A stretch of DNA of 64,000 bases from Hathewaya histolytica (GCF_901482605.1 NZ_LR590481.1:2542001-2606000), one strand, 5' to 3'; positions 38,252 through 47,622 are shown, numbered from the stretch's first letter. The notes: generated by a model not told the origin, from the sequence alone. Made by a program: numbers and translations.

Positions 38252-39766
38252 TTAACTAAAGAAAGATTGAACTAATAACATTACTGCTGCTAAAGCCGTT
38301 ATATATCCCATAAGGGGCATTATAAACTTAAGCCATTTATCATAGGTTACATCGACCATAGCTAAGGTTGCAAGTATAAGTCCTGTTGGAGTTATAAAGG
38401 CTATCAAACCTTGTCCAAATAAGTAAGCACTTACAACTGCTTCTCTTGGAAGTCCTACAGTATCTGCAAGTGGTGCCATTATAGGCATCGATAAAACTGC
38501 AAGCCCTGAAGATGATGGTATAAAGAATCCAAGAATAATATATACAATAAGCATTACCAGTATAAATATACTTGGATGCATTCCCTTTACAGCTCCTGAT
38601 GCATAATACAAGATTGAATCTGAAATCATACCATTTTCCATAATTAGATTTATTCCTCTTGCAACACCAATAACTAGTGCAACTCCCACTAAATCAGCTG
38701 AACCTTCTATAAATTTATTTACAAACTCTTTTTCTCCCATACCAGAAATTACTCCAAGAATTATTCCAACTACAAGGAATAATGCTGTCATCTCAATAAA
38801 AAACCAGTCTTGGGATGATACCCCCCAAATCATAACTGCAAAAGTAAGCGTAAATATAATTAACATTAGCTTACGCCTTAAAGTAAACTTTGGTACTTCT
38901 TTAGAAGCATAACTCTTTAAAAACTTTTCTTCAATTTCATCTTTTTGACTATATATAAGTGATTTACTTGGGTCTTTCTTCACCTTCATACCATATCGTA
39001 CAATATATACAATTGTTATAACTACAGCTATTACTAACCCAACTATTCTAAAAATAAATCCTGATGTAAAAGGTATTCCAGATGTATTGGATGCTATAAC
39101 TGCTGAGAATGGGTTTACAGTAGAGAACATTGTTCCTATGGAAGATCCCATATAAAGCGCTGCTATGCACACTAAAGCATCATAGCCTGCCACCATAAAC
39201 ACCGGCACTAATATGGGATAAAGTGCAATAGTTTCTTCCGCAAGCCCAAAGGTTGTCCCACCTAATGCTATTAATGCCGTCATAATAACAATAAGCAAGA
39301 ACTCTCTTCCCTTAGTAGCACGTGATAAACTCGCCATCCCTGCATCGAAGGCTCCACTGCTATTTAAAACCCCAATAACGCCACCTATTATAAATACAAA
39401 CATTATAACTTCAATAGTATCATAAACACCTTTTATTGGTGCTTTTATTACATCATAGAAGCCTTGTGGTTTTTGTTTCACTTTTTCATAGGTATCTGGA
39501 ATAGCTATAGGCTTGTTAATACTCCCATCTTTAAACTTATCTACGCTAACTTTAATTTTTAGTTTATCTAAAGTTTCCTGAGTACCACTCATTTCTTCAG
39601 ATGTTTCATCTGGTTTAGTTACAGTGAACACCTTTTTATCACTATCATAGCTTAACTTAGAATAAGACCCTGCTGGTACTACATAGGTAAGTATAGCTAC
39701 TGCAATTAAAACTATAAATAATACAGTAAATGCCGTTGGGAAACTTCTCTTTTTTTTCTTACTCAT
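38252..39766 (-). CDS. YfcC family transporter (DcuC-like superfamily)
   Basis: A 504-residue membrane protein with about 12 segments and a 70-residue hydrophilic loop after the first one. It belongs to the YfcC family (PF03606, C4-dicarboxylate anaerobic carrier superfamily). Supporting stretches: FPTAFTVLFIVLIAVAILTYVVPAGSY at the N-terminus (see sequence), FGLAEETIALYPILVPVFMVAGYD, GSSIGTMFSTVNPFSAVIAS and FFIPSSSGLAVLSMPIMAPL. Relatives move dicarboxylates, basic amino acids or peptides, so substrate cannot be fixed. The ATG follows GGGGGAATTACA. It stands alone. Confidence 0.87.
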   Translation of the reverse strand: MSKKKKRSFPTAFTVLFIVLIAVAILTYVVPAGSYSKLSYDSDKKVFTVTKPDETSEEMSGTQETLDKLKIKVSVDKFKDGSINKPIAIPDTYEKVKQKPQGFYDVIKAPIKGVYDTIEVIMFVFIIGGVIGVLNSSGAFDAGMASLSRATKGREFLLIVIMTALIALGGTTFGLAEETIALYPILVPVFMVAGYDALVCIAALYMGSSIGTMFSTVNPFSAVIASNTSGIPFTSGFIFRIVGLVIAVVITIVYIVRYGMKVKKDPSKSLIYSQKDEIEEKFLKSYASKEVPKFTLRRKLMLIIFTLTFAVMIWGVSSQDWFFIEMTALFLVVGIILGVISGMGEKEFVNKFIEGSADLVGVALVIGVARGINLIMENGMISDSILYYASGAVKGMHPSIFILVMLIVYIILGFFIPSSSGLAVLSMPIMAPLADTVGLPREAVVSAYLFGQGLIAFITPTGLILATLAMVDVTYDKWLKFIMPLMGYITALAAVMLLVQSFFS

Positions 39767-39936
39767 TGTAATTCCCCCTTTTTTATTTATCTATGTAAAC
39801 ATTATACAAGCCTTTATTAAAATCTTCAAGAAATCCGCTAAAATTTTTCAGAATATTTAAAATATATTATATGGCTTGTTATATATGTGTATTATATGCC
39901 GTACTCTATATCTATGTATTAAATTTTGGGTTTATG

Positions 39937-40278
39937 CTAAATCTCATTATATTTTTTAGAGCTACCCTTAAATTTATCTACAGGATATTTTATAGAATTT
40001 TTCTTTATTTTTTCTTCTATTGCTTCTTCTAAATTTATATTAGCCTTATTACAGAACATCAATAAATAAATAGCAACATCTGCTATTTCTTCTTTTAGCT
40101 TAAGCTTATCCTCTTCATTTAATGATTTATAATCCACTTCCTTCCACTGGAAGCATTCTAATAATTCACTAGATTCCAAACTTATGGAGATTGCCAGATC
40201 TTTCAAGTTATGAAACTTATCCCAATCCCTTTCTTGATTAAATTGCTGAATTGCCTCTGTTAATTTTTCTATACTCAT
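39937..40278 (-). CDS. MazG-like nucleotide pyrophosphohydrolase
   Basis: A 113-residue all-helical protein of the MazG-like / dCTPase group. The metal and substrate motifs are FHNLKDLAISISLESSELLECFQW (two Glu in ExxE) and LKEEIADVAIYLLMFCNKA (ExxD). Members hydrolyse non-canonical or excess nucleoside triphosphates. The ATG at 40278 follows AGGAG. The frame continues upstream through the neighbouring terminator, which cannot be coding. It may be a house-cleaning enzyme; no toxin-antitoxin partner is seen. Confidence 0.88.
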   Translation of the reverse strand: MSIEKLTEAIQQFNQERDWDKFHNLKDLAISISLESSELLECFQWKEVDYKSLNEEDKLKLKEEIADVAIYLLMFCNKANINLEEAIEEKIKKNSIKYPVDKFKGSSKKYNEI

Positions 40279-40338
40279 TTGTAACACTCCTATTCTTATT
40301 AAAATACCTAAATTCATTTTAATATATAAAACTAATAA

Positions 40339-40371
40339 AGAGAAACATAGCTTGTGTAGCCATGTTTCTCT
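40339..40371 (-). terminator. Terminator of the MarR-ABC operon
   Basis: AGAGAAACATGGC / GCTATGTTTCTCT stem, 8 bp after the stop of the last ABC gene. Confidence 0.85.
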
Positions 40372-40378
40372 ATAATTT

Positions 40379-42244
40379 TTAAATAGCTTTATTATTCCCT
40401 TTAAATTGACTATTATAAAGATCTGCATAAAAGCCATCTTTCCTCAAAAGCTCTTCATGGTTTCCTTGTTCTATAACTGTTCCACGATTCATAACAAGAA
40501 TTAAATCTGCATCGCGAATTGTAGACAATCTGTGAGCAATCACGAAACTTGTTCTTCCCTTCATTAATTCTGCCATAGCATTCTGTATATATAATTCAGT
40601 TCTTGTATCTACACTACTTGTAGCTTCATCTAGAATAAGAATGCTAGGATTTGCTAGTATAGCGCGTGCTATAGTAAGTAATTGCTTTTGTCCTTGTGAA
40701 ATATTAGATGCTTCTTCATTTATTAATGTATCGTAACCATCTGGTAATGTCCTTATAAAGTGATCTGCATGTGCTAATTTTGCAGCATTTATAACATCCT
40801 CTTCTGTAGCACCTTCTCGGCCATATGCAATATTTTCTCTTATAGTACCACTAAATAACCAGGTATCTTGAAGAACCATACCAAACATATTACGTAAATC
40901 CCCACGTTTTATATCTCTAATATCAATTCCATCAACAGTTATTCTTCCACTATCAATTTCATAGAATCTCATTAATAAATTTATAATAGTAGTTTTTCCT
41001 GCACCTGTAGGCCCAACAATTGCAATTGTCTGCCCTTTTTTAACATCGATATTCATATTATCAATAAGAGTTTCACCCTTTTTATACCCAAACTCAACAT
41101 TTTCAAACTTCACTTCTCCTTTAGGTAACTCTATAACTTTAGAATTTTCCTTATCAGGTATTTGTTCTTCTTCATCTAACAGTTCAAAAACACGTTCAGC
41201 TGATGCCACTGTAGATTGAATTATATTTGCTATATTTGCAGTTTGAACTATAGGTTGCGTAAATTGTTTTGAATACATAATAAACGCCTGTATGTTCCCG
41301 ATATTCAATCTTCTTTTTGTAACCAAAATTCCACCAACAACACAAACAAATACATAACCAATGTTATTTATAAAAGTCATTAAAGGCATTATAATACCAG
41401 ATATAAATTGTGCTTTCCAGTTAGATTCATAAAGTTTTTTATTAATTTTATCAAATTCATCTATTGATTCTTCTTCTCTTCCAAAGGCTTTTATTATTTT
41501 ATGTCCAGTATACATCTCCTCAATATGTCCATTAAGTTCCCCTAATTCTTTCTGTTGTTTTGCAAAAAACTTTTGAGAACGTGTAGCTATGTTTTTAGTT
41601 ACAATAACAGAAAGAGGTATTGTAATAAAGCATATAAGTGTCATAAGCGGACTTATTCTAAGCATCATAATAATTATGCCTATAAGAGTCACTACAGATG
41701 TAATTAATTGAGTAATACTTTGCTGAAGTGTTGTGCTTATATTATCTACATCATTTGTTACACGACTTAAAATTTCACCATGGGTATGTGAATCAAAATA
41801 TTTAAGTGGTAATCTTGCAAGTTTCTCATTCACATCTGTACGCATATTAAATACGGTCTTTTGAGCAATTCCTGCCATTATATATTGTTGTATATAACTA
41901 AAGATTGCACTAGTTACATATAATACTATTAATAGGACTAATATATTTTTTATATATCCAAAGTCTATTTTAGCTCCAGGTACATTTTTCATTTTCATAA
42001 ATACACCTTGAAGTAACTTGTCAGTTACCTTACCCATAATATCGGGACTTATAACTGTAAAAGTTGTACTTAAAATAGCCATTAATACTACTAACCCTAG
42101 CTGAAACTTAAAATGTTTCAAATATCCTAATAATCTTTTCAATGTTCCTTTAAAATCTTTTGCTTTTTCTACAGGCATTCCCATACGTGGTCCATGGCCT
42201 GGTCCTTTTCTTTCATTTACTCTGTTATTTTTTTCTTCACTCAT
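40379..42244 (-). CDS. Multidrug-type ABC exporter half-transporter A
   Basis: A 621-residue half-transporter: six membrane segments (about 45-345) then an ATPase domain. Walker A is GPTGAGKTTI and Walker B is SILILDEATSSVDTRTE with the catalytic Glu intact, but the signature motif is degenerate (NISQGQKQ rather than LSGGQ). The start ATG overlaps the stop of the preceding half-transporter gene by one base (TAATG), so the two are co-translated. The pattern matches the BmrD-type subunit of heterodimeric exporters. The cargo is unknown; drugs or amphiphiles are usual. Confidence 0.92.
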   Translation of the reverse strand: MSEEKNNRVNERKGPGHGPRMGMPVEKAKDFKGTLKRLLGYLKHFKFQLGLVVLMAILSTTFTVISPDIMGKVTDKLLQGVFMKMKNVPGAKIDFGYIKNILVLLIVLYVTSAIFSYIQQYIMAGIAQKTVFNMRTDVNEKLARLPLKYFDSHTHGEILSRVTNDVDNISTTLQQSITQLITSVVTLIGIIIMMLRISPLMTLICFITIPLSVIVTKNIATRSQKFFAKQQKELGELNGHIEEMYTGHKIIKAFGREEESIDEFDKINKKLYESNWKAQFISGIIMPLMTFINNIGYVFVCVVGGILVTKRRLNIGNIQAFIMYSKQFTQPIVQTANIANIIQSTVASAERVFELLDEEEQIPDKENSKVIELPKGEVKFENVEFGYKKGETLIDNMNIDVKKGQTIAIVGPTGAGKTTIINLLMRFYEIDSGRITVDGIDIRDIKRGDLRNMFGMVLQDTWLFSGTIRENIAYGREGATEEDVINAAKLAHADHFIRTLPDGYDTLINEEASNISQGQKQLLTIARAILANPSILILDEATSSVDTRTELYIQNAMAELMKGRTSFVIAHRLSTIRDADLILVMNRGTVIEQGNHEELLRKDGFYADLYNSQFKGNNKAI

Positions 42245-43971
42245 TACAACTCCTCCTCTGAAAGCTGTGAAGATACAATTTCCCTATATACATCACAGTT
42301 ATTTAAAAGTTCTTTATGAGTTCCAATTCCTTTAATTTCACCTTCATCTAAAACTATAATTCTATCTGCATCAATTACTGTACTTACTCTTTGAGCTACT
42401 ATAATCACTGTAGAATTCTTAGTTTCAGCTTTAAGTGCCCCACGTAATTTTGCATCTGTTTTAAAGTCAAGTGCGGAGAAACTATCATCAAACACATATA
42501 TTTCTGGATTTCTAACTAAAGCTCTAGCAATGGAAAGACGCTGCTTTTGTCCACCTGAAACATTAGTACCACCTTGTGCTATAAAAGACTTATATCCATC
42601 TTCCATACTTTCTATAAATCCTGATGCCTGTGATATTTCTGCTGCATATCTTACCTCTTCTTCTGTAGCCTCTTCTTTACCATACTTAATATTTTCTTCG
42701 ATTGTACCGCTAAATAATACAGATTTTTGCGGAACAAATCCTATTTTACTTCTCAAGTCTTCTTGGCTCATATCACGAATATCAACATCGTTTACTAGGA
42801 TACTGCCCCCTCCATTTATATCATAAAAACGAGGAATAAGACTTATCATTGTGGATTTTCCTGAACCGGTTCCCCCTATTATAGCTGTAACTTCTTCTGG
42901 ACCTGCGTTAAATGAAATGTTACTTATAGCTGGACTCTCTGCACCTTCGTAGCTGAAAGTTACATTTTTAAATTCTATATTTCCTCTTTTTGCGTTTGCA
43001 TTTATAGGTACCTCTGGATCTTTAATCTCAGTTTTTATATCTAATACTTCGTTAATTCTATCTGCTGATGCTGATGCACGAGGTATTAATACAAAAAGCA
43101 TAGAAACCATAATAAGAGAAAACATAATTTGCATTGCATATTGGATAAATGCCATTAAATCTCCAACTTGCATATTTCCATTGTCAATACGAATTCCACC
43201 AAACCAAATTATAGCTATTGTAGTAAAGTTCATTATTAACATTAATGCCGGCATCAAAAGTCCCATTACTCTATTTACCTTTACAGCTGTACTTGTAAGG
43301 TCTTTATTTGAATTATTGAAACGTTTTTTCTCAAAATCTATACGATTAAATGAACGTATTACTCTAATACCAGTTAAGTTTTCACGTAATACACGATTTA
43401 GTTTATCAAGCTTTGTTTGCATTACTCTAAATAATGGAACACCCTTTAGTGCAATAACAGAAATCACACATGCAAGTATTGGCACAACTGCTACCAGTAC
43501 TAAGGAAAGTTTTGCATCCTTTGAAACAGCCATAATTATGCCACCAATGCACATAATAGGCGCATTTACCATCATACGTAATATTATAACAACAACTTGC
43601 TGAACTTGGTTAATATCGTTGGTAGTTCTTGTAATAAGAGAAGCTGTACCTATTTTATCAACTTCATTTAATGAGAAACCTTCAACCTGTGTAAATACCT
43701 TATTTCTAATATCTCTTCCAAAAGCAGATGCTGTTTTAGAAGATAAATAACTTGCTATAACTGTACAAATAGTTCCTAAGGCAGCAACTACAAGCATAAA
43801 TCCTCCAACCCTTAATATATAATTTGTATCTCCCTTTACTATACCAGTATCTACGATCTTAGACATTAAGTTTGGTAGATATAATTCAGACATAGATTGG
43901 AAAAATAGCAGTACCAACACAGTTATTATATAAGCCGAATATTTCTTTAGAAATTTAAATAACTTAATCAT
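42244..43971 (-). CDS. Multidrug-type ABC exporter half-transporter B (degenerate Walker B)
   Basis: A 575-residue half-transporter with six membrane segments (about 15-300) and an ATPase domain. Walker A is GGTGSGKSTM and the signature NVSGGQKQR is normal, but Walker B reads IYVFDDSFSALD, with Asp in place of the catalytic Glu. Together with the degenerate signature in its partner this gives one dead and one live ATP site, as in BmrCD and TM287/288. The gene lies 47 bp after marR and overlaps its partner. Confidence 0.92.
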   Translation of the reverse strand: MIKLFKFLKKYSAYIITVLVLLFFQSMSELYLPNLMSKIVDTGIVKGDTNYILRVGGFMLVVAALGTICTVIASYLSSKTASAFGRDIRNKVFTQVEGFSLNEVDKIGTASLITRTTNDINQVQQVVVIILRMMVNAPIMCIGGIIMAVSKDAKLSLVLVAVVPILACVISVIALKGVPLFRVMQTKLDKLNRVLRENLTGIRVIRSFNRIDFEKKRFNNSNKDLTSTAVKVNRVMGLLMPALMLIMNFTTIAIIWFGGIRIDNGNMQVGDLMAFIQYAMQIMFSLIMVSMLFVLIPRASASADRINEVLDIKTEIKDPEVPINANAKRGNIEFKNVTFSYEGAESPAISNISFNAGPEEVTAIIGGTGSGKSTMISLIPRFYDINGGGSILVNDVDIRDMSQEDLRSKIGFVPQKSVLFSGTIEENIKYGKEEATEEEVRYAAEISQASGFIESMEDGYKSFIAQGGTNVSGGQKQRLSIARALVRNPEIYVFDDSFSALDFKTDAKLRGALKAETKNSTVIIVAQRVSTVIDADRIIVLDEGEIKGIGTHKELLNNCDVYREIVSSQLSEEEL

Positions 43972-44018
43972 AATTGCTCATCTCCACTCCTTAACTTAAT
44001 TAAAATTAATCTAATTTA

Positions 44019-44468
44019 TTATTTAGAACTATTTTTTATAGATTCTATAAGGTTATCTTTCATATTAATAAATAACCTTCTAAGTAAAATCTGCTCTTCT
44101 GTGGTAAATCCCTTAAAGCACTCACCTTCTAAAATTTCTGTGATTCTGTATACTTCCTTACATTTATCTTTCCCTTTTTCAGTTAGATAGACCCTAGAAA
44201 TACGTTGATCCTCCGTATCTTGTATACGTTCCACTAAACCTTCCTTCTCCATCCTTTTAATCATAACCGTAATTGTTGCAGGTTTAATCTTCATCTTATC
44301 AGCTAATTCTTTTTGGCTTTGACCCTCTTCTAATTGAAGTGCTAATAATAAGTGTGGTTGACCTGGGTATAATCCTATCTCTTCAAGAAGCATATGTATT
44401 CTTTTATAATGAACTTTTTCCACATCCACAAATGAATAATATAAAGAATCTTTATCAAAACATTGCAC
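44019..44468 (-). CDS. MarR family transcriptional regulator
   Basis: A 149-residue winged-helix repressor. The recognition region is QKELADKMKIKPATITVMIKRMEKEGLVER, followed by the wing DTEDQRISRVYLTEKG. The start is a GTG at 44468, seven bases after AGGAGG; a nearby ATG is out of frame. It heads a three-gene operon with two ABC half-transporters and probably controls its own promoter through the palindrome at 44487-44498. The inducer is unknown; for this arrangement it is often an exporter substrate. Confidence 0.92.
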   Translation of the reverse strand: MQCFDKDSLYYSFVDVEKVHYKRIHMLLEEIGLYPGQPHLLLALQLEEGQSQKELADKMKIKPATITVMIKRMEKEGLVERIQDTEDQRISRVYLTEKGKDKCKEVYRITEILEGECFKGFTTEEQILLRRLFINMKDNLIESIKNSSK

Positions 44469-44486
44469 TATAATACCTCCTTTTAA

Positions 44487-44498
44487 TTAGTCGGCTAA
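44487..44498 (-). promoter_or_regulatory. Candidate MarR operator, proximal
   Basis: TTAGTCGGCTAA is a near-perfect palindrome 11 bp downstream of the predicted -10, between promoter and ribosome site. A related copy lies at 44622-44633. Confidence 0.6.
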
Positions 44499-44509
44499 CA
44501 ATATTGAAA

Positions 44510-44538
44510 ATAATATCATTTTTTCATTCACTGGTCAA
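44510..44538 (-). promoter_or_regulatory. Predicted promoter of the MarR-ABC operon
   Basis: On the minus strand TTGACC (44538-44533) and TATTAT (44515-44510) are 17 bp apart. Confidence 0.68.
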
Positions 44539-44621
44539 CAACATTATATTCCTTTTAACATTTAAAGATTATTATATGGCTATATAACTTTATTCTTTTA
44601 ATTTTATTTACATTTAGTTCA

Positions 44622-44633
44622 TTAGTCTACTAA
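44622..44633. promoter_or_regulatory. Candidate MarR operator, distal
   Basis: TTAGTCTACTAA shares ten of twelve positions with the proximal box and lies about 85 bp upstream of the -35. Confidence 0.45.
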
Positions 44634-44657
44634 CCTTTTATACTTTTATTTAATAAA

Positions 44658-44694
44658 AAAACCTCTTTATACATTCTTTGTATAAAGAGGTTTT
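44658..44694 (-). terminator. Terminator of the OPT-PqqD unit
   Basis: AAAACCTCTTTATACA / TGTATAAAGAGGTTTT, 11 bp after the PqqD stop; T/A runs on both sides. Confidence 0.9.
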
Positions 44695-44704
44695 AGTTTT
44701 TAAT

Positions 44705-45055
44705 TTATTTTTCTTCCATTTCCTTCAACCCAATCCATCCCCTTTTATAGAGGTACCTTAAATATAAGATTAACCTATCATAAATAGGATTGCACTTATC
44801 ACCAAATTCATTTTTCAACTTTTCACCTAAATCGTATACTGTAGATTCTCCATCTATATTTATCCAAATGAAGCTTCCTATAGTGTCAAGCTCTATATCA
44901 CTTTTATAAGGTTTTTTTACAAGCCACCTCATTATCTTTTCTAAAATCTTATCATGATGAAATACCAAAAATACTTTATTATTTTTTATCTCGTAATTAT
45001 TGTATTTTTTAATAGGTATATAAAAAAGAAAATTTTTATCTTCCTCTTTTTTCAT
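44705..45055 (-). CDS. PqqD-like protein next to an OPT transporter
   Basis: A 116-residue protein. The second half (SDIELDTIGSFIWINIDGESTVYDLGEKLKNEFG, about residues 52-85) matches the PqqD fold, which binds precursor peptides for radical SAM enzymes. The first half, rich in Lys and Asn, is unusual. No radical SAM gene or small precursor peptide is visible near it. It lies 70 bp downstream of an OPT-family transporter gene on the same strand and shares its terminator. The ATG follows AAGGAGG. A role in handling a peptide or in controlling the transporter is only inference. Confidence 0.75.
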   Translation of the reverse strand: MKKEEDKNFLFYIPIKKYNNYEIKNNKVFLVFHHDKILEKIMRWLVKKPYKSDIELDTIGSFIWINIDGESTVYDLGEKLKNEFGDKCNPIYDRLILYLRYLYKRGWIGLKEMEEK

Positions 45056-45125
45056 AGTTCCTCCTTAAAAAATTATAGTAATCATTAAATCCTATTACCA
45101 AGGAAATTTATTATATACTATATTT

Positions 45126-47054
45126 TTATATTTCTTCTACTTTAGAAGTATAACTAAAAAACATTACACACCCTACCACTAATACAACAGCTGCACTCCA
45201 TGGGCTAGTAACAATATTTTTTGCTATTTTAGGACCTATTGCTAAAGTATCTGTTAAATTAACATAAGCAAATATAGCAATAACTATACCCATTAATGCA
45301 TCTCCTGCTACTAAGCCTGATGCTGTAAGTATACCTTTTTGTGTAGATGCTTCAAGTTTGTTGGCATTGTTCTTAAACTTTTTATCTATTAATACTCTTA
45401 TAATTGCTCCTGATAAAACTCCTGCACTTAAGTTTATTGGAAGATACAACCCTAAAGCAAATGGTAGTACCGGAATATTCATAAACTCACACATTATAGC
45501 AAGCATCATTCCTGTTATAACTAAAGTCCAAGGTAACTGTCCACTCATAACCCCCTTAACTATCATTGCCATTAGATTTGCTTGTGGAGCTGGAACTTGT
45601 GTTGAGCCAATCCCATAAACTTTATGAAGCATAAGTATTACTCCCCCTATAACAGCACAAGTAACTACAACAGCTATATACATAGTTATCTCTAAATTTT
45701 TAGGCGTTCCCCCTAACACATAAGAAGTTTTAAAAGCTTGAGCTGTTCCACCAGCTATTGCTACAACTACACATACTATAGAAGCCGCTAATATAGCTGC
45801 AAGCATTCCTCCATTGTCTATTTTACCCGTTGCCTTCAGTGCGGCAGATATAAATAATAATGACGCTATAGTCATACCCGATATAGGATTATTAGAAGTC
45901 CCTATAAGTCCAACTATTCTAGCAGATACAACTGCAAAAAAGAAAGAAAATATTACTGATAATAGTGCGCCTAACCATCCAGTATTAATCATTGGCAAGA
46001 ACCAACTTAAGAAAAATACTAAGACTGAAACTATTATAACCCACGTTATAGGAAGGTCCTTATCTCTTTTATTAGAAATTTTATCTGAGTTTGATTTCAA
46101 TCCTTTTAAGGCTGATTTAAAAGAACTAATTATTACAGGTAAAGCTTTCCCTATGCTTATAAATCCACCTGCCGCAACAGCTCCAGCACCTATATATTTT
46201 ACATAAGAAGAAGCTATTTCTTTTGCACCCATATTAGATATAATATTTACTGCGGGATATAAAGCATTAACATTTCCTGCTCCAAAATACTTTATCAACG
46301 GAACTAAAACATAATTTGCAACTACAGCTCCTGAAAACATGTACATGGCAATTTTTATTCCAACTATATATCCTACACCAATTAAAGATGCCATTGCATC
46401 AATCCCAAAAATTGTACCGTGGAAAGATTTTATAGTCCACACTGGTGACTCTACCCATAAACCTAGACCTCCAGATAAAAACTTATAAACTCCTCCTCCT
46501 ATTAAACCAGTTAACATATTCTTAAAGCCTTTTCCTCCCGCACTACTATTAACAAGTACTTCTGCCGCAGCCATACCTTCTGGATAAATTAATTTCCCAT
46601 GTTCCTCTATAGTTAAGTACTTTCTTAATGGCATTACAAATAATATTCCTAAAGCACCTCCAAATAAAGAAACAAGTATTGTCATTGTTAATGTTAGTTT
46701 AGATCCTAAAACTATAACAGCTGGTATTATAAAAATAAGTCCTCCTGCCAAAGATTCTCCCATGGAAGCCATAGCTTGTATTATATTGGTCTCTAAAATA
46801 TTGTTCCTCTTGCAAACTCCCTTTAATATAGATGTGGATAATATAGCCGCTGGTATTCCTGCTGCTATAGTCATTCCTACTTTAAGACCTAAGTACGTAT
46901 TGGCAACTCCAAATATAATAGCTAAAATACATCCTAGTATAACGGAAACTGTAGTTAGTTCAGGAAGTGCATCTTCAATAGATATATAGGGAACATAATC
47001 CTGCCCCTTAACACCTCCATAAGCATTTTTAGATAAACCCTTTTTTTCTAACAT
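45126..47054 (-). CDS. OPT family oligopeptide transporter
   Basis: A 642-residue membrane protein with about 15 segments, family OPT (PF03169). Typical stretches: LPELTTVSVILGCILAIIFGVANTYLGLKVGMTIAAGIPAAI near the N-terminus (about 30-70; see sequence), LIYPEGMAAAEVLVN, and FALGLYLPINLSAGVLSGAIIR. Bacterial members take up peptides or possibly metal chelates. The ATG follows GAAAGGGGG. A PqqD-like gene follows it, apparently in the same transcript. Confidence 0.93.
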   Translation of the reverse strand: MLEKKGLSKNAYGGVKGQDYVPYISIEDALPELTTVSVILGCILAIIFGVANTYLGLKVGMTIAAGIPAAILSTSILKGVCKRNNILETNIIQAMASMGESLAGGLIFIIPAVIVLGSKLTLTMTILVSLFGGALGILFVMPLRKYLTIEEHGKLIYPEGMAAAEVLVNSSAGGKGFKNMLTGLIGGGVYKFLSGGLGLWVESPVWTIKSFHGTIFGIDAMASLIGVGYIVGIKIAMYMFSGAVVANYVLVPLIKYFGAGNVNALYPAVNIISNMGAKEIASSYVKYIGAGAVAAGGFISIGKALPVIISSFKSALKGLKSNSDKISNKRDKDLPITWVIIVSVLVFFLSWFLPMINTGWLGALLSVIFSFFFAVVSARIVGLIGTSNNPISGMTIASLLFISAALKATGKIDNGGMLAAILAASIVCVVVAIAGGTAQAFKTSYVLGGTPKNLEITMYIAVVVTCAVIGGVILMLHKVYGIGSTQVPAPQANLMAMIVKGVMSGQLPWTLVITGMMLAIMCEFMNIPVLPFALGLYLPINLSAGVLSGAIIRVLIDKKFKNNANKLEASTQKGILTASGLVAGDALMGIVIAIFAYVNLTDTLAIGPKIAKNIVTSPWSAAVVLVVGCVMFFSYTSKVEEI

Positions 47055-47380
47055 TTTTTATTCCCCCTTTCAACTATTTGTAATACTATTCCCAATATTC
47101 TGATAATACTTAAAATATTTATAATAATTTTATCATAAATATTCCTATTTATATATATTTTTTAACAATTTTACGTAAATTTTTGAAAATTAACCCCCTT
47201 CATTCTTACTCTATGGTGTGATAATTATATAGGTTACACTTAATTATATTTTTCTTTATAACACTTGCACATTTTATTCTTTCCATAAATATATATTCAG
47301 ATTTATATATTATTTTACCAAATCTTACTTACATATTTTACATCCTCATTGGATATAAATAATCTTGAGGTGATATTAAA
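47055..47380. other. Intergenic region upstream of the OPT gene, 326 bp
   Basis: A/T-rich divergent gap between the OPT gene and a small plus-strand gene. I see no hairpin, repeat or conserved RNA motif in it that I can support. Confidence 0.5.
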
Positions 47381-47527
47381 ATGGATAACAATTTTACAAA
47401 TTCTAATAACCAAATTAAATATGCAAATTTAAAAGAAACTGAAGAAAAAAGACTTAAAGAATTAGAAAGTCAATTCAATAGTGAATTCGGAACTGACTAT
47501 TATCTAATGATTATGAAAGAAAAATAA
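47381..47527 (+). CDS. Small acidic protein, 48 residues
   Basis: ATG at 47381, seven bases after GAGGTGAT, then 48 codons to TAA, directly followed by a strong terminator at 47532-47571. The protein starts MDNNFTNSNNQIKYANLKE, is helical and charged in the middle (TEEKRLKELESQF), and ends YYLMIMKEK. No signal peptide or metal motif. The good ribosome site plus private terminator make it a real gene. I do not recognise a family. Confidence 0.65.
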   Translation: MDNNFTNSNNQIKYANLKETEEKRLKELESQFNSEFGTDYYLMIMKEK

Positions 47528-47531
47528 TACA

Positions 47532-47571
47532 AATAGAGCTATTGATATTATTAAATATCAATAGCTCTATT
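47532..47571. terminator. Bidirectional terminator
   Basis: AATAGAGCTATTGATATT / AATATCAATAGCTCTATT, 18-bp stem between the small gene and the azoreductase gene. Confidence 0.85.
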
Positions 47572-47622
47572 AATTATCTTATAAATTCTTATTTTATAAA
47601 TTATATGAAATACCTAAAATAA

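Noticed and set aside
40279-40437. N-terminal extension of the MazG-like gene
   Set aside because: It runs through the terminator and end of the ABC gene; AGGAG before the ATG at 40278 sets the start.
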